From assembly GCF_003688555.1 (NCBI RefSeq), contig NZ_REFR01000014.1, forward strand, positions 124,001 through 188,000: a DNA stretch of 64,000 nucleotides. The letters are read 5' to 3'. The position numbers were made by a program, and so were the translations under genes. Under the pieces are notes generated by a model. It was not told where the DNA came from. It saw nothing but the letters and a program-made list of their open reading frames with translations, and made no database searches. This document shows positions 17,868 through 24,936 of the stretch, one piece after another. This stretch comes from Eilatimonas milleporae (lineage in GTDB: Bacteria; Pseudomonadota; Alphaproteobacteria; Sphingomonadales; Kordiimonadaceae). Each line of letters begins with the position of its first letter. Position 1 is the stretch's first letter.

Positions 17868-18368
17868 ATGAAACGCTTTTTTATCGCCAGCCTTGCCGCC
17901 ATGATGGGGGCCGCGTGCGCCCTGTCCGCCCCGGCCGTCACGGCCGCCGACCCGAAGGAGGACCCCGTGATCCGCTATCAAAAAGTGACGTCCATTCTGC
18001 TGGCCGACGCTGTCGCCCCTTGTGTCGATTTCTGGACCGCCCTCGGCATGACCGCGACCGTCACCGTGCCCGAGGGCGACGGCCTCGGCTTCGCCATCCT
18101 CACCGACGGGACGGTCGAACTGATGTACCAGTCCTTCACCCTGGCGCGCGCGCAGACACCCGAAGCGGTCGACGGCGTACAGCGCTCCATCGTCTTTCTC
18201 GAGGTCGCGTCCCTTGACGCCGTGCTCGCCGCGCTGCCGGACGCCGAAACGGTAGTGCCCGATCATGTCACCGACTATGGCGCGCGCGAGGTCTATGTCC
18301 GCGACCCCGCCGGCAATCTGGTCGGCTTTTCCGAACCGGCGCGGACCGGTGACGACGTGGACGGGTGA
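17868..18368 (+). CDS. exported VOC-superfamily protein (glyoxalase/bleomycin-resistance fold)
   Basis: The 166-residue precursor has a signal peptide (about residues 1-27, ending AVTAA) and then a single VOC domain with its paired beta-alpha-beta-beta-beta halves, including the terminal VRDPAGNLVGFSE typical of this superfamily. Most VOC enzymes are cytoplasmic, so export is unusual. The first-strand position that is often a metal-binding His reads VTSILL, so metal binding is doubtful. AAGGAT lies 9 bases before the ATG. It is divergent from padR, its likely regulator. The ligand or reaction is unknown. Confidence 0.82.
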   Translation: MKRFFIASLAAMMGAACALSAPAVTAADPKEDPVIRYQKVTSILLADAVAPCVDFWTALGMTATVTVPEGDGLGFAILTDGTVELMYQSFTLARAQTPEAVDGVQRSIVFLEVASLDAVLAALPDAETVVPDHVTDYGAREVYVRDPAGNLVGFSEPARTGDDVDG

Positions 18369-18560
18369 CGCTAACGGCGCACGCGCAGGCTGACCAAGGC
18401 CAACGGCCTCCCGCCGGCTATGGCGCCCCCCCTCCTGTACCGCCCCCGCTTTTCATCACGGCACCGAAACCCAGGGACGGTATAGACCCCCGAACTGTGC
18501 GGGCATATCCCCGAAAGCTTTATGTCACAGGGGTTTGCAAATGGCCGGCCCTGCAAAAAA

Positions 18561-18580
18561 CCCTATACTGTACCCGGATT
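18561..18580. repeat. TATACTGT-CCGGATT motif, copy 3
   Basis: The sequence CCCTATACTGTACCCGGATT, preceded by GCAAAAAA, is in the same orientation as the copies at 17041 and 17165. It lies 192 bases beyond the VOC stop and just before repeat cluster 2. Bases 18369-18560 hold nothing else I recognise. Confidence 0.6.
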
Positions 18581-18625
18581 AATCCGCGCGCGGTGGACAT
18601 GAAGACAGGATTTCGACCGCCGCAC

Positions 18626-19395
18626 CCGGTCGCCCAGACCACCCGCGCGGAACGGACGGCATAAACGGCCCTGCGCGCGCGGCAATGTCTGGAAAACCGT
18701 ACGCCACCCGAAGCTCCACCCCAGGGCGCGACCGCGCCCCGGCCGATCAGGCCGCCCGCGCGGAGCGGGCCGTGTAACGGCCCTTGCGTGAGCGAAAAAC
18801 AAGCATCGGTCAGGCCGCCTCGCGGAACGGACCGCATAAACAGCCCTGCGCGCGCGGCAATGTCTGGAAAACCGTACGCCACCTGAAACTCCACCCCAGG
18901 GCGCGACGGCGCCCCGGCCGGTCAGGCCGCCCGCGCGGAGCGGGTCGCACCAGCGGCCCTTGCGTGAGCGTAAAAACAAACACCGGTCAGGCCGCCTCGC
19001 GGAACGGACCGCATAAACGGCCCTGCGCGCGCGGCAATGGCCGGAAGACCGTACGCCACCTGAAGCTCCACCCCAGGGCGCGACCGCGCCCCGGCCGGTC
19101 AGGCCGCCCGCGCGGAGCGGGCCGGGATAACGGCCCTTGCATGAGCGTAAAAACAGACACCGGTCAGGCAGCCTCGTGGAACGGACCGCATAAACAGCCC
19201 TGCGCGCGCGGCAATGGCCGGAAAACCGTACGCCACCTGAAACTCCACCCCAGGGCGCGACGGCGCCCCGGCCGGTCAGGCCGCCCTCGCGGAGCGGGCC
19301 GTACCAGCGGCCCTTGCGTGAGCGAAAAACAAGCATCGGTCAGGCCGCCCTCGCGGAGCGGGCCGCACCAGCGGCCCTTGCGTGAGCGCAAAAAT
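18626..19395. repeat. repeat cluster 2: higher-order tandem array with a 177-bp period
   Basis: Two sub-units alternate. Type B, of about 113 bp, starts at 18626 (diverged), 18807, 18984 and 19161. Type A, of about 64 bp, starts at 18744, 18919, 19096 and 19273, plus an extra copy at 19337. The A-A and B-B distances in the well-kept part are 175-177 bp. Each A unit contains a stem-loop: GGGCCGT/ACGGCCC at 18767-18783, GGGTCGC/GCGGCCC at 18942-18959, GGGCCGC/GCGGCCC at 19360-19377. Each B unit holds GGGCGC-GACS-GCGCCC. The array ends about 8 bases before the bioB stop codon. Long open frames cross it on both strands only because 177 is a multiple of three; I do not regard them as genes. Confidence 0.9.
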
Positions 19396-19402
19396 TCCCG
19401 GA

Positions 19403-20479
19403 TCAGGCGGGCTCCAGCCCCAGCTTGGCGAACAGGCGCTGGTCTTTCGTGCCTTCCGGGTTCGGTGTCGTCAGCAGGGTTTCGCCGTAGAAAATGCTCG
19501 ACGCGCCGGCCATGAAGCACAGGGCCTGCAATTCTTCCGACATCTCCTCCCGTCCGGCGGACAGGCGCACGACGGACCGTGGCATCATGAGGCGCGCCAC
19601 CGCGATGGTGCGGACGAATTCAAACGGGTCCAGGTCCTTTTCCGTCTGCAGGGGCGTGCCTTCGACACGGACCAGACGGTTGATCGGCACGCTTTCGGGG
19701 TGTTCCGGCAGATTGGCAAGGGTTTGCAGCATGCCGGCCCGGTCTTGACGGGTTTCCCCCATGCCGACGATGCCGCCGGAACAGACATGGATGCCGGCCG
19801 CGCGCACATGGGCCAGCGTCTCCAGCCGGTCCGCGTAGGTCCGGGTGGTGATGATTTCCTTGTAATAGTCTTCCGACGTGTCGATGTTGTGATTGTAATA
19901 GTCGAGACCGGCCGCCTTCAGCGTGTCCGCCTGGGCTCCCGTCAGCATGCCGAGGGTCACGCAGGTTTCCATGCCCAGGTCGCGCACGCCCTGGATCATG
20001 GCGATCACCGCGTCCATGTCGCGGTCTTTCGGGCTGGTCCAGGCCGCGCCCATGCAGTAGCGGCTGGCGCCGTTGGCCTTGGCGGCGCGCGCGTCCGCCA
20101 GCACGCGCTCGACCTCCATCAGTTTTTCCGCCTTCAGGCCCGTATCCTTGGCGTAGCGCGCGGCCTGCGGACAGTAAGCGCAGTCCTCGGGGCACCCGCC
20201 GGTCTTGATCGATTTCAGCTGGCTCAGCTGCACCCTGTTCGGCGCGTGATGCCGCCGGTGGACGGTTTGCGCCTCATGCAGCAGGTCGAGGAAAGGACGC
20301 TCGAACAGCGCCAGAATGTCCGCCACGGTCCAGTCATGGCGCAGCCCGTCCTGACGCAACCCGTCATGGCGCAACCCGTCATGGCGTATTTGCCCGTCCG
20401 GGCGCTGGTGGACGCCCTCGGGGCCTTGCGGTGCGGCCTCCAGGGGCGTGCCGGTCTCTATGGCGGTTTGCTCGGTCAT
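19403..20479 (-). CDS. bioB: biotin synthase
   Basis: BioB inserts sulfur into dethiobiotin by radical SAM chemistry. The 358-residue product has the cluster motif CPEDCAYC (C96, C100, C103), [12 protein letters not shown], and the C-terminal GRE...[12 protein letters not shown] region. The N-terminus is extended by about 45 residues and contains three 15-bp in-frame repeats (20335-20379, RHDGL-type). I chose ATG 20479 with AAGGAG 9 bases upstream; the in-frame ATG at 20500 has no good ribosome site. No other biotin gene is adjacent. The 3' end abuts the cluster 2 repeat array. Confidence 0.95.
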   Translation of the reverse strand: MTEQTAIETGTPLEAAPQGPEGVHQRPDGQIRHDGLRHDGLRQDGLRHDWTVADILALFERPFLDLLHEAQTVHRRHHAPNRVQLSQLKSIKTGGCPEDCAYCPQAARYAKDTGLKAEKLMEVERVLADARAAKANGASRYCMGAAWTSPKDRDMDAVIAMIQGVRDLGMETCVTLGMLTGAQADTLKAAGLDYYNHNIDTSEDYYKEIITTRTYADRLETLAHVRAAGIHVCSGGIVGMGETRQDRAGMLQTLANLPEHPESVPINRLVRVEGTPLQTEKDLDPFEFVRTIAVARLMMPRSVVRLSAGREEMSEELQALCFMAGASSIFYGETLLTTPNPEGTKDQRLFAKLGLEPA

Positions 20480-20827
20480 CGGAACAGTCTCCTTAAACAT
20501 TCCTGGAACATGCCTGGCGCTCCGCAGGCTTGGCGCATGGCGGGCCTTGCGTCAAGTCCCGCGATGCCTGCGCGAGGCACGCGGCAAGGTCTTCCCCCCA
20601 CAGGCAAGAGCTGCCCGCCGTTCCCGTCCGGTGCCCGGCAAGGCTTTCCGGGGCGGGGTGCGGCAACGGTCCTCTCCGGCCCGTGCGCCGGTCGGAAAGT
20701 CAGGCGGTCCCTGCACCCCTGACGGCCGGCCGGCGCCGCCTGCAATCTGGCACGGAGGTTGCTGTTACCCGTGCAAGACAGCCGGACACAGGCACCGCCC
20801 GTCACCCGTTTCAAGGAGCACCGGATC
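20480..20827. other. intergenic region between bioB and the small unknown gene
   Basis: About 350 GC-rich bases between divergent genes. It should hold both promoters, but I could not pick convincing ones. I looked for a BioR-type site (TTATCTATAA) and for riboswitch cores and saw none. Confidence 0.4.
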
Positions 20828-21064
20828 ATGCAACAGCCCCTCCCGTTCGACCCCGATATCTATTACGGGATCGTCGCTGAAAATTTGTTCAAGAATTTCG
20901 GTGCGCGGGCGCTGTCCGTCGCCGATATGGCGCTGAACAAGATGCGGGCGCTCGGCGACAAGGAAGGGCTGGGTATCTGGCTTGCCATTCACGAGCATCT
21001 GGCCACGCGCGCGGCCGAGGTCATGCGCGAGGATCTGACCGGCAACAGCCCCACCCTGCACTGA
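20828..21064 (+). CDS. small conserved-looking protein of unknown function
   Basis: A 78-residue acidic helical protein beginning MQQPLPFDPDIYYGIVAENL, with a good ribosome site (AAGGAG, 9 bases upstream). It has no signal peptide, membrane span or cysteine motif. The sequence ALSVADMALNKMRALGDKEG reads like a real folded protein, and a terminator follows, so I consider it genuine. I do not recognise a family. Confidence 0.65.
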   Translation: MQQPLPFDPDIYYGIVAENLFKNFGARALSVADMALNKMRALGDKEGLGIWLAIHEHLATRAAEVMREDLTGNSPTLH

Positions 21065-21163
21065 GACGCGTGCACTGAAGCAAGACAGAATACGGGCGGG
21101 ATCGCACTCAGCACCCGGCACCCAACATCCCGCCCGTGACCGGGACATACCCAATCCCGGTCG

Positions 21164-21205
21164 GTGACCCGCCCCCGCACCCAGGGGCGGGTCACGCCTT
21201 TTTCA
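21164..21205 (+). terminator. intrinsic terminator after the small unknown gene
   Basis: A 12-bp stem (GTGACCCGCCCC at 21164-21175 with 21184-21195) and an 8-base loop are followed by GCCTTTTT. A second long stem lies just upstream (ACGGGCGGGAT at 21092-21102 with 21127-21137) without a T tract. Confidence 0.8.
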
Positions 21206-21401
21206 GGCCCTGTTACTATTGACGGTGCCACCGAACACCGCGCCCGACTGCCCACATTGGCGTTCCCTCCCAGATTTGCTAAACCGGCTTTGCTAAACAG
21301 GGCCCAAGAAGACCACAGGCTGTGAGAAACATGTCCCATGCAGAGGCACCGCCCCCGAAACGTTGCACCGTACCCCCGAAACGCCGTGCTGTGAGTGCGT
21401 C

Positions 21402-21692
21402 GTGACCGGACAGGATTTCGATACGCTTCTGGACGCCAGCGGGCTGGCCTGCCCGCTGCCGGTTCTGCGTGCCCGGCGCACGCTGGCCGAGCTGGCACCG
21501 GGCCAGGTCCTGAAACTGGTGGCGACCGACCGGGCGGCGCTGAACGACATTCCGGCCTTTTGCCGCATGGCCGGACACCGCCTGATCCGCGCCGACCGGG
21601 ACGACGGCACCTATGTTTTTCACATCGAAAAGGGTGCGGCCCCACAGGGTGGGGCGGACGGCGCACAGACGGCGGCGCCGGAGACTGGCTGA
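21402..21692 (+). CDS. TusA-like sulfurtransferase (sulfur carrier) protein
   Basis: A small cytoplasmic protein of about 96 residues with the TusA/SirA-type signature DASGLACPLPVLRARRTL, in which C17 carries the persulfide. A second part (LKLVATDRAALNDIPAFC...GHRLI) completes the two-layer fold. The C-terminal tail is Gly/Ala-rich. TusA proteins relay sulfur to tRNA thiolation or cofactor synthesis. There is no ATG in a good position: I chose GTG 21402, while TTG 21363 would add 13 residues. It lies next to, and convergent with, the TSUP permease pair, which may link it to sulfur compounds. Confidence 0.85.
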   Translation: MTGQDFDTLLDASGLACPLPVLRARRTLAELAPGQVLKLVATDRAALNDIPAFCRMAGHRLIRADRDDGTYVFHIEKGAAPQGGADGAQTAAPETG

Positions 21693-21746
21693 TACGCGGC
21701 GCCCCGACACGCAGTGGCGTTGTCGCGGTATGTCCGTACGCCCCGG

Positions 21747-22556
21747 CTACTTGCGGCCGACGAAGCTGGCCAGCCAGCCGGCCATCAGCGCGATCATCAC
21801 GGCGGCCAGACCGTAGAAAAACGGAAACACATTGGCAAAGGTGAAGACGGCGCGCTCGAAGCCTTCCTTGTCGACGGTCAGGTCGATGCGGTTGCGGCCC
21901 TTCAGCTCGCCCTGCTGGAAAATGAAGGTGTCGACGAAAAACTCGCCCACCGGCACATTGGCCGGCAGGCGCACATCGGTGCGGAACAGGCCCTGGCCGA
22001 CCATGGTCACCGTGTCCAGCTCCTGCCGGTACAGGCCGGCCTCGGTGCGGCGCCGGTACAGGGCCTCCATGAAGTCGGGCTTCATCCGTTCCTGCGACGG
22101 GCCGCCCTCGATCGCCAGGCGCAGATTTTCAAACCCGATGCCGGAGCGGGCATAGGTCAGCGGCGCGGCGATATCCGCCAGCGGCCGCGATGCCGCCACG
22201 GCGTAATAGCCCGGCGCCGCCGAAAAGGTGACACTGTCCGTGTTCACCCAGATGCCGCCGACACGGCCCTTGCGCCGCACCACGGTGGGCGTTTCCGGCC
22301 CGCGCACCACGATGACCACGTCGAAGTCGCCGCGCAGCGGATCGACGGGGCTGTCGCCGACCGTGCCGAACAGGATCAGGTCGGCGCCGTCAAAGCTGTA
22401 GCGGATTTCGATGCGGTGCTGCGACAGGTCGGTGACGATGGCCGCGGAAGGGGCGGAGAGGCACAGCACGGCCGCCAGCAGTCTCAGCACCGAAAGTCTT
22501 AACACCAGCAGTCTCAGCACCGGGTGTCTCGGCATCGGGGCGGGCAGCAGGCGCAT
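21747..22556 (-). CDS. TIGR02186-type membrane protein, partner of the TSUP permease
   Basis: A 269-residue protein with a signal peptide (about residues 1-38), a long extracytoplasmic beta-rich domain and one C-terminal membrane span (about 240-262, ending FVGRK). I recognise it as the protein usually encoded directly after a TauE/SafE-type permease in alphaproteobacteria. Its start overlaps the permease stop by one base (TGATG). The signal peptide contains repeated VLRL(L/S) segments made by a 30-bp repeat of the DNA (22475 and 22505). Function unknown; it probably assists the permease. Confidence 0.82.
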   Translation of the reverse strand: MRLLPAPMPRHPVLRLLVLRLSVLRLLAAVLCLSAPSAAIVTDLSQHRIEIRYSFDGADLILFGTVGDSPVDPLRGDFDVVIVVRGPETPTVVRRKGRVGGIWVNTDSVTFSAAPGYYAVAASRPLADIAAPLTYARSGIGFENLRLAIEGGPSQERMKPDFMEALYRRRTEAGLYRQELDTVTMVGQGLFRTDVRLPANVPVGEFFVDTFIFQQGELKGRNRIDLTVDKEGFERAVFTFANVFPFFYGLAAVMIALMAGWLASFVGRK

Positions 22557-23497
22557 CAGTGCCCTCCCCCAAGGTCCGCCAGATCGCTGACGCTGTACAG
22601 GTCCGACGGCTCCAGCACCAGGCCGAGCGCCATGCGCACCCCGACCCCGAGCACCATCAGTGCCAAGAGCGCCCGCAGCTGTTCCCCCGGCAGGCGCAGG
22701 CCGACACGCGCGCCCACCTGCGCCCCGAACACGGCCCCGCACAGCAGCAGCACCGCCAGCAATATGTCCACCGTCTGGGTGTTGACCGAATGGAAGACGG
22801 TCGCCAGCGCCGTGACGAAAATAATCTGGAACAGCGAGGTCCCGACCACCACATTGGTCGGCATGCCGAGCAGATAGATCATCGCCGGCACCATGATGAA
22901 ACCGCCGCCGACCCCCATGATGGCGGCCAGAACCCCCACCACCAGCCCGATGGACAGGGGCAGCAGGGCGGAGATGAACAGCCGCGACTTGCGGAAGCGC
23001 ATCTTGAAGGGCAGCCGGTGGATCCAGGCCTTGTGCCGTTCGGCCCGCGATTTGCGCGGCGGCTGCACCCCGGCGCGTGCCCTGAGGATGGCGCGCACGC
23101 TTTCCATCAGCATCAACAGCCCGACCGACCCCAGAAACAGCACATAGGCCAGGCTGATCATCAGGTCCACCTGACCGAGCAGGCGCAGCCAGGCGAACAC
23201 CCGCGCCCCCAGAAAGGCGCCGATCGCCCCGCCGGCGGTCAGCACCAGCCCCATCTTGAAGTCGACACCGCCGCGCCGCCAGTGCGCCATCGCGCCGGAC
23301 ACGGAGGCGGCGGTGATCTGGTTGGCCTCGGTCGCCACGGCCACCGTCGGCGGCACCCCGGCGAAAATCAAGAGCGGCGTCATCAGAAACCCGCCGCCGA
23401 CCCCGAACATGCCGGACAGAAATCCCACCAGCGCGCCCATCCCCACGACGAGAAAGACGTTCATGGACATCTCGGCAATGGGCAAATAAAGCTGCAT
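22556..23497 (-). CDS. TSUP-family (TauE/SafE) sulfite or organosulfur exporter-like permease
   Basis: The 313-residue membrane protein has two related halves, each opening with a TSUP motif: GFLSGMFGVGGGFLMTP near residues 23-39 and GVLAAIMGVGGGFIMVP near residue 175. About eight spans are visible. The family exports sulfite, sulfoacetate or related anions. I start at ATG 23497 because MQLYLPIAEMSMNVF matches the N-terminus I know from homologues; the open frame continues upstream without similarity. The substrate is inferred only broadly from the family and from the nearby TusA-like gene. Confidence 0.88.
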   Translation of the reverse strand: MQLYLPIAEMSMNVFLVVGMGALVGFLSGMFGVGGGFLMTPLLIFAGVPPTVAVATEANQITAASVSGAMAHWRRGGVDFKMGLVLTAGGAIGAFLGARVFAWLRLLGQVDLMISLAYVLFLGSVGLLMLMESVRAILRARAGVQPPRKSRAERHKAWIHRLPFKMRFRKSRLFISALLPLSIGLVVGVLAAIMGVGGGFIMVPAMIYLLGMPTNVVVGTSLFQIIFVTALATVFHSVNTQTVDILLAVLLLCGAVFGAQVGARVGLRLPGEQLRALLALMVLGVGVRMALGLVLEPSDLYSVSDLADLGGGH

Positions 23498-23778
23498 AAG
23501 CTGGGGCGATCCAAGAGCCGCCGGCCACGGCCGGCAGGCGACAGGGCCATTGTTCAGGGGACAGGACGGCAGGCACCCCGCCCTCATCCCGCAAGTGTTA
23601 CCCAGAAAGCGCCGGTGTTGCAATGGGATGGCGGCGGTTAAACACCGATGGCCTTTGCCGCGCGGTGCCCCGCCGAAGACCGGCCGGCCCGATGCCAACG
23701 CGATAGGGGCGCCATACCGAGCCTATCCGGGGCCTTGCGGGCGCCGCGACAGGGCCGCCCCCTCTGCCATGCGCGGTG

Positions 23779-24132
23779 TCACGCGTGGGCGATTTTGCCG
23801 TATTTCTTCACCGCGTCGTGCAGATGGTCGTCCAGCCGTCCGGTCATGTACAGCCACAGCATTTTATAGTCGCCCATCAGCGACCAGCGCGGATAATCGA
23901 AGGTGGCCGGCCGGTTGCGCTCGAACCGGAAGTGACCGACCCAGGCAAAGCCGTATCCGATCAGCGGATAGAAAATCAGCATCCACCATGTGCCGGTCAA
24001 AACGGCGGCCAGCGCGACCGCTGTCCCCAGCGTGGTGCCGATATAGTGCAGGCGGCGGCATGTCGGATTGGCATGCTCGGCCAGATAGTATGGAAAAAAT
24101 TCGCCGAACGTCTGAAATGCGGGCGCGGCCAT
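23779..24132 (-). CDS. Mpo1-like / DUF962 membrane protein
   Basis: A 117-residue protein with the motif EHANPTCRRLHYIGT near residue 19, two hydrophobic hairpins (about residues 33-62) and GHFRFERNRPATFDYP. These are the conserved histidine segments of the DUF962/Mpo1 family; yeast Mpo1 is a 2-hydroxy fatty acid dioxygenase. Whether this bacterial member has that activity is unknown. ATG 24132 has GGAGG 8 bases upstream. It lies near a fatty-acid oxidation block but is transcribed away from it. Confidence 0.85.
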   Translation of the reverse strand: MAAPAFQTFGEFFPYYLAEHANPTCRRLHYIGTTLGTAVALAAVLTGTWWMLIFYPLIGYGFAWVGHFRFERNRPATFDYPRWSLMGDYKMLWLYMTGRLDDHLHDAVKKYGKIAHA

Positions 24133-24317
24133 GGTGCGTCCCTCCCTCTCGTTCCCCAATGTGAAACCGGTACCGAACCGGTGCCGAGTCGCGCGCTTTA
24201 CCGCCGGTTTCGGCCGCACGCACGCCGCGGTGTACCGGCCGTCACGGTAACATCAAACTGACACGTCCAGCAATTATAAGGGATTACAGCGTAGGGTGGA
24301 AGAGGGACCGGAACGGA

Positions 24318-24347
24318 GTTGACGTTTACGTAAACGTCAACTATATA
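24318..24347 (+). promoter_or_regulatory. promoter with a perfect 24-bp palindromic operator
   Basis: GTTGACGTTTACGTAAACGTCAAC at 24318-24341 (24 bp, given here as GTTGACGTTTAC and its mirror) is a perfect palindrome. It contains the -35 element TTGACG (24319-24324) and the whole 17-base spacer, followed directly by TATATA (24342-24347) as -10. The site lies 28 bases before the MerR-type regulator gene. It resembles LiuR-type operators of proteobacterial catabolic regulons as I remember them. Autoregulation by the MerR protein is the obvious inference. Confidence 0.8.
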
Positions 24348-24375
24348 CCCCGGCATGCAGTGCGAGGGAGGGCGC

Positions 24376-24819
24376 ATGCCCGATAAAGACAGCAAAACCT
24401 ACACCATCAAGGATCTCGCCCGCGAGTTCGGCGTGACCGCGCGCACCCTGCGCTATTATGAGGATCAGGGCCTTTTGTCCCCGGACCGCCAGGGTCAGAA
24501 CCGCGTTTACATGCAGCCGGATCGCGTCCGGCTGGCCTGGATACTGCGGGGCCGCCGGGTCGGTTTTTCCCTCAATGAAATCGGCGAGATGCTCGACCTT
24601 TATGATCTGGGGGACGGACGCGAAACCCAGCGCCGCATCACCATCGACAAATGCCGCGAGCGTATCCGGGCCCTGAAAGCCCAGCGCGACGACATCAACA
24701 CCACCATCCGCGAACTGGATGATTTTTGCGGGCTCCTGGACCGGCTGGTCCTCAACCCCGACACCGGCAAATGGGTCCGCGAGGATACCGGCGAACCGGC
24801 CGACATCCGCGCGCCCTGA
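24376..24819 (+). CDS. MerR-family transcriptional regulator of the fatty-acid oxidation operon
   Basis: The 147-residue protein has an N-terminal MerR winged helix (TIKDLAREFGVTARTLRYYE, about residues 9-28; then RVYMQPDRVRLAWILRGRR), a coiled-coil dimerisation helix (about 70-115) and a short tail. It lacks the clustered cysteines of metal-sensing MerR proteins, so an organic effector is likelier. ATG 24376 has GGGAGG just upstream. Its promoter contains a perfect palindrome, and the three beta-oxidation genes follow on the same strand, which suggests it controls them. LiuR-like function is a reasonable guess. Confidence 0.88.
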   Translation: MPDKDSKTYTIKDLAREFGVTARTLRYYEDQGLLSPDRQGQNRVYMQPDRVRLAWILRGRRVGFSLNEIGEMLDLYDLGDGRETQRRITIDKCRERIRALKAQRDDINTTIRELDDFCGLLDRLVLNPDTGKWVREDTGEPADIRAP

Positions 24820-24936
24820 CCCCGGCGCCGCGCCCCCGACCCCACGGGACCGCACACCCGAAACCCCGAGCAACCCCGAAATCCCGACCATCAAGACCCC
24901 ACAACACGACCCTATCAAGGCTGAAGGATAAAGCAG

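Noticed and set aside
16748-19395. CRISPR array
   Set aside because: Units are adjacent or alternate with another repeated unit; there are no unique spacers of constant length and no cas genes.
18563-19515. Open frames of 243-257 codons on both strands across the 177-bp array
   Set aside because: They exist because the period is a multiple of three and stops are rare in GC-rich DNA. The related cluster 1, with a 64-bp period, shifts frame at each unit, and the conserved feature is a hairpin.
20480-20827. Cobalamin-type riboswitch upstream of bioB
   Set aside because: A short stretch (GTCAGGCGGTCCC) looked vaguely similar to a B12 box, but the rest of the core is missing.
22557-23594. 615-codon fusion frame running from the TIGR02186-type gene back through the TSUP permease gene
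   Set aside because: The upstream part is out of frame with the permease and is Arg/Gly-rich; the permease in the other frame has clear TSUP motifs and the real start overlaps its stop as TGATG.
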